A stretch of 12,805 bases of DNA from Burkholderiales bacterium (GCA_025352345.1 JANXTP010000365.1:1-12805), one strand, 5' to 3'; positions 6,534-12,805 are shown, counted from the first letter of the stretch. Numbers and translations: made by a program. The notes: a model not told the origin generated them from the sequence alone.

Positions 6534-6899
6534 TCAGGCACTGGCCGAGATGGCCGCGGTGATCACGATCTCGATCTTCCAGCCCGGCGTGGCCAGCCGC
6601 GCCTGTACGGTGGCGCGCGGCGGCGCATCACCCGGCGGCACCCAGTCGTCCCAGACGGCGTTCATCGCGTCGTAGTCGGCCAGGTCAGCGAGGTAGAGGG
6701 TGGCCATCAGGATGTGTGCGTTGTCGGTTCCGGCCTCGGCCAACAAGCGATCGACCATCGCCAGCACCTGCCGTGTCTGGCCGGCGATGTCCTGCGTGGT
6801 GTCGCTGGGCACCTGGCCCGCGAGGTAGGCCACGTTCTGGAAGATGGCCATCTCGGACAGCCGGTCGCCGACGTGAAAACGTTTCAGACTTTGGGGCAT
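6534..6899 (-). CDS. RidA/YjgF-family protein, YoaB-like branch
   Basis: A 121-residue Rid-family protein, usually a trimer in which the founding members hydrolyse reactive imine/enamine intermediates. The sequence is closest in pattern to E. coli YoaB: 'ATLYLADLADYDAMNAVWDDWV', then 'APPRATVQARLATPGWKIEIVITAA'. The arginine of the Rid active site is kept in 'RATVQA', and a glutamate lies in 'KIEIVI'. The start at 6899 is set by GAGGAG (6914-6909), nine bases upstream. An in-frame ATG at 6941 would overlap plsY and add 14 unconserved residues. The stop overlaps the ribosome binding site of the glutaredoxin-like gene, which suggests coupled translation. The exact substrate cannot be assigned. 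Confidence 0.88.
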   Translation of the reverse strand: MPQSLKRFHVGDRLSEMAIFQNVAYLAGQVPSDTTQDIAGQTRQVLAMVDRLLAEAGTDNAHILMATLYLADLADYDAMNAVWDDWVPPGDAPPRATVQARLATPGWKIEIVITAAISASA

Positions 6900-6908
6900 G
6901 GCGTGGGA

Positions 6909-6914
6909 CTCCTC
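6909..6914 (-). promoter_or_regulatory. Ribosome binding site deciding the ridA start
   Basis: On the minus strand, GAGGAG lies nine bases before the ATG at 6899. It selects that start over the upstream in-frame ATG at 6941. It falls in the 28-base gap after the plsY stop. Confidence 0.7.
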
Positions 6915-6927
6915 ATCGCATTTTTCG

Positions 6928-7584
6928 TCAGCGCTTCGCACCCTGTCGTGCCGGCGAAGCCGGCGTTGCCGAGCCCGACTTCTGCCCCAGCTTGCTTTCC
7001 GTGCCGTTGAGCAGTTTTTGAATGTTGGCGGCGTGCCGCCAGATCAGCAGCAAGCCCATCACGCCCGCCGCGATGGCCGTCGGCCCCGGGCCCCAGATCA
7101 GCAACTGGTAGAACGGTGCGAACAGCGCCGACACCAGGGCCGCCAGCGACGAGTAACGCAAGAAGTACGCGATGACGAGCCAGGTGACCAGCGTGCCGAC
7201 CCCCAGCCATGGGTTCAGCCCGATCAGCACACCCGCGGCTGTGGCCACTCCCTTGCCCCCTTTGAAGCCGAAGAACACCGGCCACAGGTGCCCGAGGAAC
7301 GCCGCCACGCCGACCAGCGCCGCCGTGCCTTCGCCCAGGCCCCATGGCGCGCCGAACGCGGCCACCGCCCACACCGGCATGAAGCCTTTCAAGGCGTCGA
7401 GCACCAGCGTCAGCACTGCAGCGCCCTTGTTGCCCGATCGCAGCACGTTGGTCGCGCCCGGGTTGCCCGAGCCGTAGCTGCGCGGGTCGCCCAACCCCAT
7501 CGCTCGGCTGACCAGCACAGCGAATGACAGCGAGCCGATCAGGTAGGCCGCCAGCGCGGCCATGAGGGGAATGAAGGGCTCCAT
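6928..7584 (-). CDS. plsY: Acyl-phosphate glycerol-3-phosphate acyltransferase PlsY
   Basis: A 218-residue inner-membrane enzyme that transfers an acyl group from acyl phosphate (made by PlsX) to glycerol-3-phosphate, giving lysophosphatidic acid, the first step of phospholipid synthesis. The three conserved cytoplasmic loops are clear: 'YGSGNPGATNVLRS' at 37-50, 'GHLWPVFFGFKGGKGVAT' at 98-115 and 'RHAANIQKLLNGTESKLG' at 183-200. They are separated by hydrophobic helices, about five in total. The C terminus after residue 200 is a polar tail, a little longer than usual. The gap upstream to ybaK is 69 bases and contains CAAAAT on the minus strand near 7630. That might be a promoter -10, so plsY may be transcribed separately from ybaK. 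Confidence 0.95.
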   Translation of the reverse strand: MEPFIPLMAALAAYLIGSLSFAVLVSRAMGLGDPRSYGSGNPGATNVLRSGNKGAAVLTLVLDALKGFMPVWAVAAFGAPWGLGEGTAALVGVAAFLGHLWPVFFGFKGGKGVATAAGVLIGLNPWLGVGTLVTWLVIAYFLRYSSLAALVSALFAPFYQLLIWGPGPTAIAAGVMGLLLIWRHAANIQKLLNGTESKLGQKSGSATPASPARQGAKR

Positions 7585-7653
7585 GCGAGATGAGATGCGG
7601 GCGTGGCAGTCAGGTCAGCGTTGATTTTGCGCCCTGGCCGGGCCGGCGTCGGG

Positions 7654-8181
7654 TCAGCGCTGCGATTTCAGCGGCCCCTGCGCCACCACCGCGCCACCGG
7701 TTGCGCACTGCACTGGCCGCGCACCCAGCAAGGTGACCAGCACCTTCGGGTCGATGCCGACGAGGTAGCCGCGCTGGCCTCCGTTGATGTAGATGCGGGG
7801 CAGTTCCAGCACCGTGGCCTCGACATAAACGGGCATCGCCTTCTTCGTGCCGAACGGCGAAGTGCCGCCGACCAGGTAGCCGCTGTGCCGTTGCGCGACC
7901 TCGGGCTTGCAGTTCTGCACTTTTTTCACACCGATCTGGCGCGCCAGGTTCTTGGTGCTGACCTGCAAGTCGCCGTGCATCAGCACAAGCAGCGGCTGTG
8001 CGTTCTCGTCTTCCATCACCAGCGTCTTCACCACATGGTGCTCCTCGACGCCGAGCTGGCGCGACGATTCGGCGGTACCGCCGTTGTCGACGTAGTCGTA
8101 CAGGTACCCGGTATAGACCACCGCGCGGCGCTTCAGCAGCTGCGTCGCAGGGGTTTCAGAGGCGTGTTCTTTGCGGCTCAT
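7654..8181 (-). CDS. ybaK: YbaK/EbsC-type Cys-tRNA(Pro) deacylase
   Basis: A 175-residue trans-editing protein that hydrolyses Cys wrongly attached to tRNA-Pro, acting in the cytoplasm with prolyl-tRNA synthetase. Matching features are 'AESSRQLGVEEHHVVKTLV', with the conserved lysine at position 52, and the signature 'GYLVGGTSPFGTKK' at 101-114. These are followed by 'YINGGQRGYLVGIDP' at 131-145. The length is slightly above the roughly 160 residues usual for the family because of a short N-terminal extension. Its ATG overlaps the stop of the upstream glycosyltransferase gene by four bases (ATGA). A housekeeping editing enzyme is therefore translationally coupled to a gene of very different base composition, which is unusual. 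Confidence 0.93.
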   Translation of the reverse strand: MSRKEHASETPATQLLKRRAVVYTGYLYDYVDNGGTAESSRQLGVEEHHVVKTLVMEDENAQPLLVLMHGDLQVSTKNLARQIGVKKVQNCKPEVAQRHSGYLVGGTSPFGTKKAMPVYVEATVLELPRIYINGGQRGYLVGIDPKVLVTLLGARPVQCATGGAVVAQGPLKSQR

Positions 8182-9239
8182 CGAGCTACTTCACGTTTGC
8201 GAGTCCAGCCGAACTGGCGTTTCACCCAGCGCTTGCTTTGTTTGATGGATGCACGCACCTCACCAATCAGGTGAAATTCTCGTTTTTCAAATTCAGACTC
8301 CTCGATGGGGAAAATATGATTGTTTTCCTGGAGTCGAGTGATGTACTGGTCGAATCGATGAAGTAGGGAGTTGCTTTCAGTACCGCCGTACTTGACGACC
8401 ACTGAAGAATGAACCGGTAGCGGGTCGTAACAAAAATCAGTAGGCATTTCATCGGTCGGGCGAACGGCGTATGACAACGCATACTTCCTGATCTGCTCCG
8501 TGGTGACACGAAAGTTTTTTTCACGGATCGACGCCGCCATTTCCCTCCAATGAAAAGACTCGCCTGGCAAGCTGTCTTTTTTCATTTCGCGAGAATGATC
8601 GCTGAGTATTATTTTTGCTATCAGTTGATTCGAACTGCGAATCGGGAAATGCGCCAACGGGGTCGAGAGCAAAAATTTAGGGCAGGCGGTACCGTCCAGG
8701 CGTTTGACAACGTGGCTTCCTGGATAGAGTCGGACCTTTCCGAACAAGGCCTTGGGAACCACTGACTTGAACAGTTGATACCCCTCCTGATTGCGTCGAT
8801 GCGTCATGCGCGAAGTCGCAGGAATAGAAGGGTTCAGATTTTCCAGATCATCCTCGACGGGAATATAGGTTTTCCACGGCACGATTCCGTATCCGTTGGC
8901 ACCGATTTTCCCAAGATCGTCAATCAACGACTGACGATCCGGGCCGCCTAGAAATTCGTCAGCATCCAGTAGAAACGCAAAGTCCGCACCTGTATCCTGT
9001 TGTGTTACTTTTTTCAACGCGACTGTTATTGCGCGTTCCTGCTGGTTGCTGCAGCTTTTACTTTTCCACACCTCTATGGCGAGCCCTTCGTTTGCAAGCG
9101 AGGTCAGGATTTCTACGGTTCTGTCCTTGCTCAGGTTATCGACGATGTAAATCTTGTCGAGATAGACGAGGTTGTGGCGAACGAATGATTCAATGATGTC
9201 TTCTTCGTCGCGAACACAGGTGATTCCGATGATTCTCAT
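8178..9239 (-). CDS. Family 2-like glycosyltransferase, probably acquired
   Basis: A 353-residue protein with a GT-A (family 2-like) N-terminal domain: 'GITCVRDEEDIIESFVRHN' at 5-23, 'IYIVDNLSKDRTVEIL' at 30-45 and the metal/nucleotide-sugar motif 'LLDADEF' at 90-96. A second half with no pattern I recognise follows, ending in a strongly basic tail. No membrane helix is evident. Such proteins add sugars to surface polysaccharides or lipopolysaccharide, but donor and acceptor cannot be assigned. G+C is much lower than in the neighbours: sampled 60-base lines gave 42% (8281) and 55% (8701), against 73% for a line inside recJ (2101). There is no Shine-Dalgarno site before the ATG; the upstream bases are AT-rich (TATAAAA). 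Composition suggests horizontal transfer. The stop overlaps the ybaK start. Confidence 0.82.
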   Translation of the reverse strand: MRIIGITCVRDEEDIIESFVRHNLVYLDKIYIVDNLSKDRTVEILTSLANEGLAIEVWKSKSCSNQQERAITVALKKVTQQDTGADFAFLLDADEFLGGPDRQSLIDDLGKIGANGYGIVPWKTYIPVEDDLENLNPSIPATSRMTHRRNQEGYQLFKSVVPKALFGKVRLYPGSHVVKRLDGTACPKFLLSTPLAHFPIRSSNQLIAKIILSDHSREMKKDSLPGESFHWREMAASIREKNFRVTTEQIRKYALSYAVRPTDEMPTDFCYDPLPVHSSVVVKYGGTESNSLLHRFDQYITRLQENNHIFPIEESEFEKREFHLIGEVRASIKQSKRWVKRQFGWTRKREVAR

Positions 9240-9274
9240 TTTTATATTCGATCAGGGCGTCCCATGGTTGCCGC

Positions 9275-9769
9275 TCAGGGAGCGAAGCGCTGCAAGGCGT
9301 CGCCGGTGACGCGGCAGATGCGCCAGTCGGGCATCACGGTCGCGCCCATCTTTTCGTAGAAGCGGATCGCATTGGCGTTCCAGTCCAGCACGCTCCATTC
9401 GAAGCGGCCGTACTCGCGCTCGACCGCCAGCCGACCGACGCGGCTGAGCAGCGCCTCACCCACACCGCGCCCGCGCTGACTGGGTTGCACGTACAGGTCT
9501 TCGAGGTACAGCCCAGGCTGCGCCAGGAAGGTCGAGAAATTGGTGAAGAACACGGCGAAGCCCACCACCTCGCCCGCGCTCTCGGCCACCAGCGCTTCGA
9601 TGACGGCACGCTCACCGAACAGGTGCGGGCGCAGCTTCTCCGGCGTGACCTGCAGCAGGTGCGCCAGGTGCTCGAACTCGGCCAGTTCGCGGATCAGTTG
9701 CACGATGGCGGTGACGTCGCGCAGTTCAGCGGCACGGATGGAAAAGGATTCAGAAGCGGCTGCGGTCAT
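9275..9769 (-). CDS. GNAT acetyltransferase, spermidine/thialysine N-acetyltransferase-like
   Basis: A 164-residue single-domain acetyltransferase using acetyl-CoA. The CoA-binding motif A is 'VQPSQRGRGVGEALL' at about 94-108. The conserved 'YLEDLYV' (88-94), 'EWSVLDWNANAIRFYEKMGA' (124-143) with the catalytic-type Tyr138, and 'DWRICRVTGDALQRFA' at the end closely follow the SSAT/thialysine acetyltransferase subgroup. The substrate is therefore probably a polyamine or lysine-like amine, but this is inference from subgroup motifs. The ATG overlaps the stop of the DUF4212 gene by four bases (ATGA), so it is probably translated by coupling. A 35-base gap separates it from the glycosyltransferase gene. 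Confidence 0.88.
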   Translation of the reverse strand: MTAAASESFSIRAAELRDVTAIVQLIRELAEFEHLAHLLQVTPEKLRPHLFGERAVIEALVAESAGEVVGFAVFFTNFSTFLAQPGLYLEDLYVQPSQRGRGVGEALLSRVGRLAVEREYGRFEWSVLDWNANAIRFYEKMGATVMPDWRICRVTGDALQRFAP

Positions 9770-10035
9770 GCAGGATCGTGGTCGTCTTCGGCAAGGTCGT
9801 GCTGGCGGTCGAGGCGTTCCATGTGGTGGGCGTAGTAGGCGACGATGATGACGTAGACCAGCGGCACTCCCAGCGCTGCAACCCAGAAACTGAGGGGCCC
9901 GCCGAAAAAGTCGACATTCAGCTCGCGGGCATAGAACGTCAGCGCGAAGGTCACGACGAACCAGATCACCAGCAGGATCGCGGTGATGCGGAGGTTCTGG
10001 CGCCAGTGGGCCTGGTGTCTGTCAGTCCACGGCAT
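9766..10035 (-). CDS. DUF4212 protein: putative sodium/solute symporter small subunit
   Basis: An 89-residue protein with two membrane helices (about 17-36 'RITAILLVIWFVVTFALTFY' and 49-68) and polar, acidic ends. The pattern 'HWRQNLRI..LL.IWF.VTF....YAREL', 'FFGGPLSFWVAALG' and 'VYVIIVAYYAHHMERLD' fits the DUF4212 family. Members normally precede a large sodium:solute symporter subunit with which they form the transporter. Here the next gene on the strand is a GNAT acetyltransferase, coupled by ATGA, and no symporter gene is present in the window. The start at 10035 has no obvious Shine-Dalgarno site. Family call good; function without its partner unclear. Confidence 0.85.
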   Translation of the reverse strand: MPWTDRHQAHWRQNLRITAILLVIWFVVTFALTFYARELNVDFFGGPLSFWVAALGVPLVYVIIVAYYAHHMERLDRQHDLAEDDHDPA

Positions 10036-10133
10036 CGGGTCGGCGTGTGGTGGTTTGGCGGGGCAACATGCGGATCAGGGCATGGGGTCACATGAGAGAA
10101 TCGAGGCTGTCATTTGAACAGGGTTGTAGCGCC

Positions 10134-11238
10134 ATGGACGTCGAACACATCAATGCAATAGGCAACCGCTTGGCCGACCTGAGCCACCGCACGGTCGACC
10201 TCCGGGGGTATCTTTGACTACGACCGCAAAGCACTGCGGCTGAACGAAGTCAACGCAGCGCTCGAGAACCCGAGCGTCTGGAACGAGCCCAAGCGGGCGC
10301 AGGAGTTGGGGCGCGAGAAGCGCATGCTGGAATCGGTGGTGCAGACCATCACCCACCTGACCAGCAACCTGGCCGACAACACCGAGCTGTTCGAGATGTC
10401 GAAGGCCGATGGCGACTTCGATGGGCTGCTGGCCATCGAGGCCGATGCGGCGAAACTTGAAGACACCGTGGCGCAGCTCGAATTCCGCCGGATGTTCAAC
10501 AACCCGGCCGACCCGAGCAACTGCTTCATCGACATCCAGGCCGGCGCCGGCGGCACCGAGGCCTGCGATTGGGCCGGCATGCTGCTGCGCCAGTACCTGA
10601 AGTACTGTGAGCGCAAGGGCTTCAAGGCCACACTGGAAGACGAAACGGTCGGCGACATCGCCGGCATCAAGAGTGCCACGATCAAGGTCGAGGGCGAGTA
10701 CGCGTTCGGCCTGCTGCGCACCGAGACCGGTGTGCACCGTCTCGTGCGCAAGAGCCCGTTCGATTCGGCCGGCGGTCGGCACACCTCGTTCGCGAGCTTG
10801 TTCGTTTACCCCGAGGTCGATGACACGGTGGAAATCGAGATCAATCCGTCCGATGTGCGCACCGACACCTTCCGCGCCTCGGGCGCAGGCGGCCAGCACA
10901 TCAACAAGACCGACTCGGCCGTGCGCCTGACGCACATGCCGACCGGCATCGTCGTGCAGTGTCAGGACGGCCGCAGCCAGCACAGCAACCGCGACGTGGC
11001 CTGGAAGCGGCTGCGATCGCGGCTGTTCGACTTCGAGATGCGCAAGCGCATGGAAGAGCAGCAGAAGCTTGAAGACACCAAGACCGACGTGGGCTGGGGC
11101 CACCAGATCCGCAGCTATGTGCTCGACCAGAGCCGCATCAAGGACCTGCGCACCGGCTACGAGGTGTCGGCGACGCAGAAGGTGCTCGACGGTGACCTTG
11201 ACCCATTCATCGAGGCCAGTTTGAAGCAAGGGGTTTGA
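10134..11238 (+). CDS. prfB: Peptide chain release factor 2, with programmed +1 frameshift
   Basis: RF2 recognises UGA and UAA stop codons and releases the finished peptide. The first 27 codons (10134-10214) end at CTT followed by TGA (10215-10217). Shifting +1 past the T at 10215 resumes at GAC (10216) and gives a 367-residue protein, against 365 in E. coli. The codon-recognition tripeptide SPF is at 207-209 ('VRKSPFDSAGGRHTS'). The catalytic GGQ is at 252-254 ('ASGAGGQHINKTDSAVR'). The residue equivalent to E. coli 246 is Ala (248 here), the common high-activity form rather than the K-12 Thr. Sequence through the frameshift site is intact, so this is regulation and not a mutation. The usual neighbours in E. 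coli, recJ upstream and lysS downstream, are absent here. Confidence 0.97.
10202..10218 (+). promoter_or_regulatory. prfB programmed frameshift site
   Basis: The site reads CGG GGG TAT CTT TGA C. It has the slippery CTT, the in-frame TGA at 10215-10217 followed by C (a weak stop context), and an internal Shine-Dalgarno-like G-run three bases before CTT. The E. coli site has AGG GGG; here the first base is C, which weakens the pairing slightly. Low RF2 leaves UGA unread and promotes the +1 slip, giving autogenous control. Confidence 0.95.
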
Positions 11239-11253
11239 AGCGCATCGCACCGC

Positions 11254-11259
11254 TATACT
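11254..11259 (+). promoter_or_regulatory. Candidate -10 element (TATACT) for the toxin-antitoxin pair
   Basis: TATACT lies 30 bases before the antitoxin ATG (11290) and just after the prfB stop. A start site near 11266 would leave a short leader. No good -35 is present at 16-18 bases upstream; the nearest TTGAAG is only 13 bases away. It would let the pair be expressed independently of prfB. Confidence 0.4.
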
Positions 11260-11289
11260 GCGTGTCACAGATAGAAATCGGTGCCACAC

Positions 11290-11517
11290 ATGAAAACGAT
11301 CAACGTTCGCGAGTTGCGCAGCGAAATCCCCCGCTTGCGCGAGACCCTGGCGTTGGAACACGAGTTGGTGCTCGTGTCCAACGGCGAGCCAGTGGCGCGC
11401 ATTCTGCCGATGCCTCAGAAGCGGCATGCCGCGTCGCTGGCCGACCATCGCTCGACCATGAAGATGGTCAGCGTGCCCTCGGAGATGTTGATCCGCGAAG
11501 AGCGTGACCAGCGCTGA
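11290..11517 (+). CDS. Antitoxin of a type II module, Phd/YefM-like (VapB role)
   Basis: A 75-residue protein with the Phd/YefM N-terminal DNA-binding fold: 'MKTINVRELRSEIPRLRETLALEHELVLVSNGEPVARILPM'. The disordered, charged C-terminal tail (about 45-75) would wrap the toxin. It should neutralise the PIN toxin encoded five bases downstream and repress their shared promoter as a dimer. I chose the ATG at 11290 over the in-frame GTG at 11281 because family members begin at this point. The Shine-Dalgarno region is weak. I found no clear operator palindrome upstream. Confidence 0.88.
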   Translation: MKTINVRELRSEIPRLRETLALEHELVLVSNGEPVARILPMPQKRHAASLADHRSTMKMVSVPSEMLIREERDQR

Positions 11518-11522
11518 CACCC

Positions 11523-11957
11523 ATGGCCGTATATGTCGACACCAGTGCGCTGGTCAAGCGCTACGTGCATGAGCCGTCGTCGGCCGCATTCGACGCGTTC
11601 GTCGCGGGCGCTGACGATGATCTGTTCATCAGCCCCTTGACCCTCACGGAATTCGAGTGGGTGCTCCATCGACGGCTGCGGCAGCGCGATTTCGACAAGA
11701 ATTTCCTGCAACGCGCCCAAGCACTGTTCAATCGCGACATGGCCGCTGCGTTGTGGCAGGTGCAGGCTTTCGAGCCGGCCGCTTTTCAAGATGCTGTCCG
11801 ATTGATCCGCGAATTGGGCCTGCCGCTGGCCACGCTGGATGCGCTGCACCTTGGCAGCGCGCTGCAATACCACTGCAGTCACCTCGCCACCAGCGACAAG
11901 CAACTCGCCCGGGCTGCGCAACGCAGCGGTCTGGTCATCCACGATTTTTCGAGCTGA
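11523..11957 (+). CDS. vapC: PIN-domain toxin (VapC-type ribonuclease)
   Basis: A 144-residue PIN-domain protein, expected to be a Mg-dependent ribonuclease that stops translation by cutting tRNA or rRNA when the antitoxin is lost. Acidic active-site residues are in place: Asp6 in 'VYVDTSALVKRY', Glu43 in 'LTLTEFEW', Asp106 in 'LATLDALHL' and Asp125 in 'ATSDKQL'. The gene follows the antitoxin by five bases, the standard antitoxin-toxin order. Its base composition resembles the chromosome, so if transferred, it is adapted or came from a similar genome. The toxin looks intact. The RNA target cannot be read from sequence. Confidence 0.92.
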   Translation: MAVYVDTSALVKRYVHEPSSAAFDAFVAGADDDLFISPLTLTEFEWVLHRRLRQRDFDKNFLQRAQALFNRDMAAALWQVQAFEPAAFQDAVRLIRELGLPLATLDALHLGSALQYHCSHLATSDKQLARAAQRSGLVIHDFSS

Positions 11958-11975
11958 TTTTTAGAGCCCATTCCC

Positions 11976-12805
11976 ATGCGCGAAGGCACTGCCCCTCTGA
12001 TCCGCCGCGAGGACTACAGCGCGCCGACGTTCTGGATCAAGACCGTCGACCTGACCTTCGACCTCGATCCGGTGCGAACACTGGTGACGAGCCGGATGCA
12101 GCTCGAACGCAACCCGGGCGTGCCACCGCAGCCGCTCAAGCTGCACGGCGACGACCTGTCGGTGTTGCGCGTGCTGGTCAACGGCGAGAGCGTGTCGTTC
12201 CGCCATGACAACGGCCTGCTGGTGCTCGACAGCCTGCAGAACATGCCCGAGGGCCCGTTCACGCTGGAGATCCGTAACACCTGTGCGCCCGAGCGCAACA
12301 CGCAGCTGTCGGGGCTGTACACCTCGAACGGCGGCCTGTTCACCCAGTGCGAGGCCGAGGGCTTCCGACGCATCACCTACTTCCTCGACCGCCCCGATGT
12401 GATGGCGGTCTACACCGTGACGCTGCGCGCCAACAAGGCCAGGTACCCGGTGCTGCTGTCGAACGGCAACCTGGTCGCCCAAACCGACCTCGACGGCGGC
12501 AAACACCAGGCCGTCTGGCACGACCCGTTCCCGAAACCGAGCTACCTGTTCGCGCTGGTGGCCGCCGATCTGGTCGCCCGCGAGCAGCACATCCGCACCC
12601 GCGGCGGGCGCGATCACCTGCTACAGGTCTACGTACGCCGAGGTGACCTCGACAAGACCGAGCACGCGATGAACTCGCTGATCGCCAGCGTGATGTGGGA
12701 CGAGGCGCGCTTCAAGCTGCCGCTCGATCTGGACCGCTTCATGATCGTCGCGGTCGGGGACTTCAACATGGGCGCACTGGAGAACAAGGGGTTGAACATC
12801 TTCAA
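11976..12805 (+). CDS. pepN: Alanyl (membrane alanine-type) aminopeptidase N, 5' part
   Basis: The first 276 codons of a family M1 zinc aminopeptidase of the bacterial PepN type, which removes N-terminal residues from peptides in the cytoplasm. The gene runs off the right edge. The N terminus 'IRREDYSAPTFWIKTVDLTFDLDP' starts the beta-sheet domain. 'LSGLYTSNGGLFTQCEAEGFRRITYFLDRPDVMAVYTV' is the PepN-type substrate-site region, and 'MIVAVGDFNMGALENKGLNIF' holds the exopeptidase motif at 266-270. That motif reads GALEN instead of GAMEN. The zinc motif HEXXH lies beyond the window, so catalysis cannot be confirmed. The start is 18 bases after the toxin stop, with no strong Shine-Dalgarno site. 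It may be expressed from its own promoter or by readthrough from the toxin-antitoxin pair. Confidence 0.93.
   Translation, partial: MREGTAPLIRREDYSAPTFWIKTVDLTFDLDPVRTLVTSRMQLERNPGVPPQPLKLHGDDLSVLRVLVNGESVSFRHDNGLLVLDSLQNMPEGPFTLEIRNTCAPERNTQLSGLYTSNGGLFTQCEAEGFRRITYFLDRPDVMAVYTVTLRANKARYPVLLSNGNLVAQTDLDGGKHQAVWHDPFPKPSYLFALVAADLVAREQHIRTRGGRDHLLQVYVRRGDLDKTEHAMNSLIASVMWDEARFKLPLDLDRFMIVAVGDFNMGALENKGLNIF

Noticed and set aside
9004..9015. A 12-base string identical to part of the left arm of the palindrome at 74-109 (GTTACTTTTTTC)
   Set aside because: It lies inside the glycosyltransferase coding sequence, in AT-richer DNA, with no matching right arm, so it is best explained by chance.
9241..9247. 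TATAAA just before the glycosyltransferase ATG as a promoter -10
   Set aside because: It ends only about two bases before the ATG, so transcription would begin inside the coding sequence. The motif is explained by the AT-rich composition of the acquired segment.
10202..10218. Apparent nonsense or frameshift mutation early in prfB
   Set aside because: The CTT TGA C context and the full downstream RF2 frame identify it as the classical programmed frameshift, not damage.
10150..11520. A 456-codon open frame on the minus strand across prfB and the antitoxin
   Set aside because: It is antisense to RF2, which is certain from the SPF and GGQ motifs. The frame is a composition artefact.

Overview
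The window is high-GC DNA: sampled coding lines run near 70% G+C, with strong third-position G/C. The gene set (RpfE-like protein plus RecJ, a PHP phosphatase plus a YciO-type protein, PlsY, RF2 with a programmed frameshift, alanyl aminopeptidase) and the protein flavours point to a betaproteobacterium of the order Burkholderiales. The Leptothrix/Rubrivivax/Ideonella side of that order is my guess, not something the sequence proves. Most of the window is chromosomal housekeeping sequence with a few accessory inserts. I see no rRNA, tRNA, CRISPR array, insertion sequence or phage gene.

Layout. (1) 1-167 is intergenic and holds a perfect 15-bp inverted repeat (74-109). (2) On the plus strand, 168-2923 is a coupled pair, an RpfE-like conserved protein and recJ. 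It is followed by a separately translated Tat/lipoprotein-type PQQ sugar dehydrogenase (2999-4216), a PHP-domain nucleotide phosphatase (4319-5188), a small two-helix membrane protein gene broken by an in-frame TAG (5209-5439), and a YciO/YrdC-domain protein (5482-6120). (3) On the minus strand, reading from 10035 down to 6134: an orphan symporter small subunit (DUF4212), an SSAT-like GNAT acetyltransferase, a low-GC family 2 glycosyltransferase, a YbaK-type Cys-tRNA deacylase, plsY, a YoaB-like Rid protein and a membrane-anchored glutaredoxin-like protein. Two ATGA overlaps tie DUF4212 to GNAT and the glycosyltransferase to ybaK. The two strands converge at 6120/6134 in a hairpin that contains both stop codons. 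(4) On the plus strand again: prfB with the autoregulatory +1 frameshift (10134-11238), a Phd/VapB-PIN/VapC toxin-antitoxin pair (11290-11957), and the first 276 codons of pepN running off the right edge.

Themes. Translation and nucleic-acid upkeep dominate (recJ, prfB, yciO, ybaK, the PHP phosphatase, pepN). All 15 complete genes end in TGA, the RF2 codon, and RF2 itself is encoded here. The only TAG terminating a plausible reading frame is the one that interrupts the small membrane protein. Three genes have an ACAAT-type -10 element 6-8 bases before the start codon and no Shine-Dalgarno sequence, which suggests leaderless transcripts. The recJ-prfB adjacency known from E. coli is broken here by about 7.2 kb. 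I found no convincing wholly new multi-gene system. The best leads are the amber-interrupted membrane protein, the orphan symporter subunit coupled to an acetyltransferase, the foreign-looking glycosyltransferase spliced into a housekeeping run, and the leaderless-start pattern.
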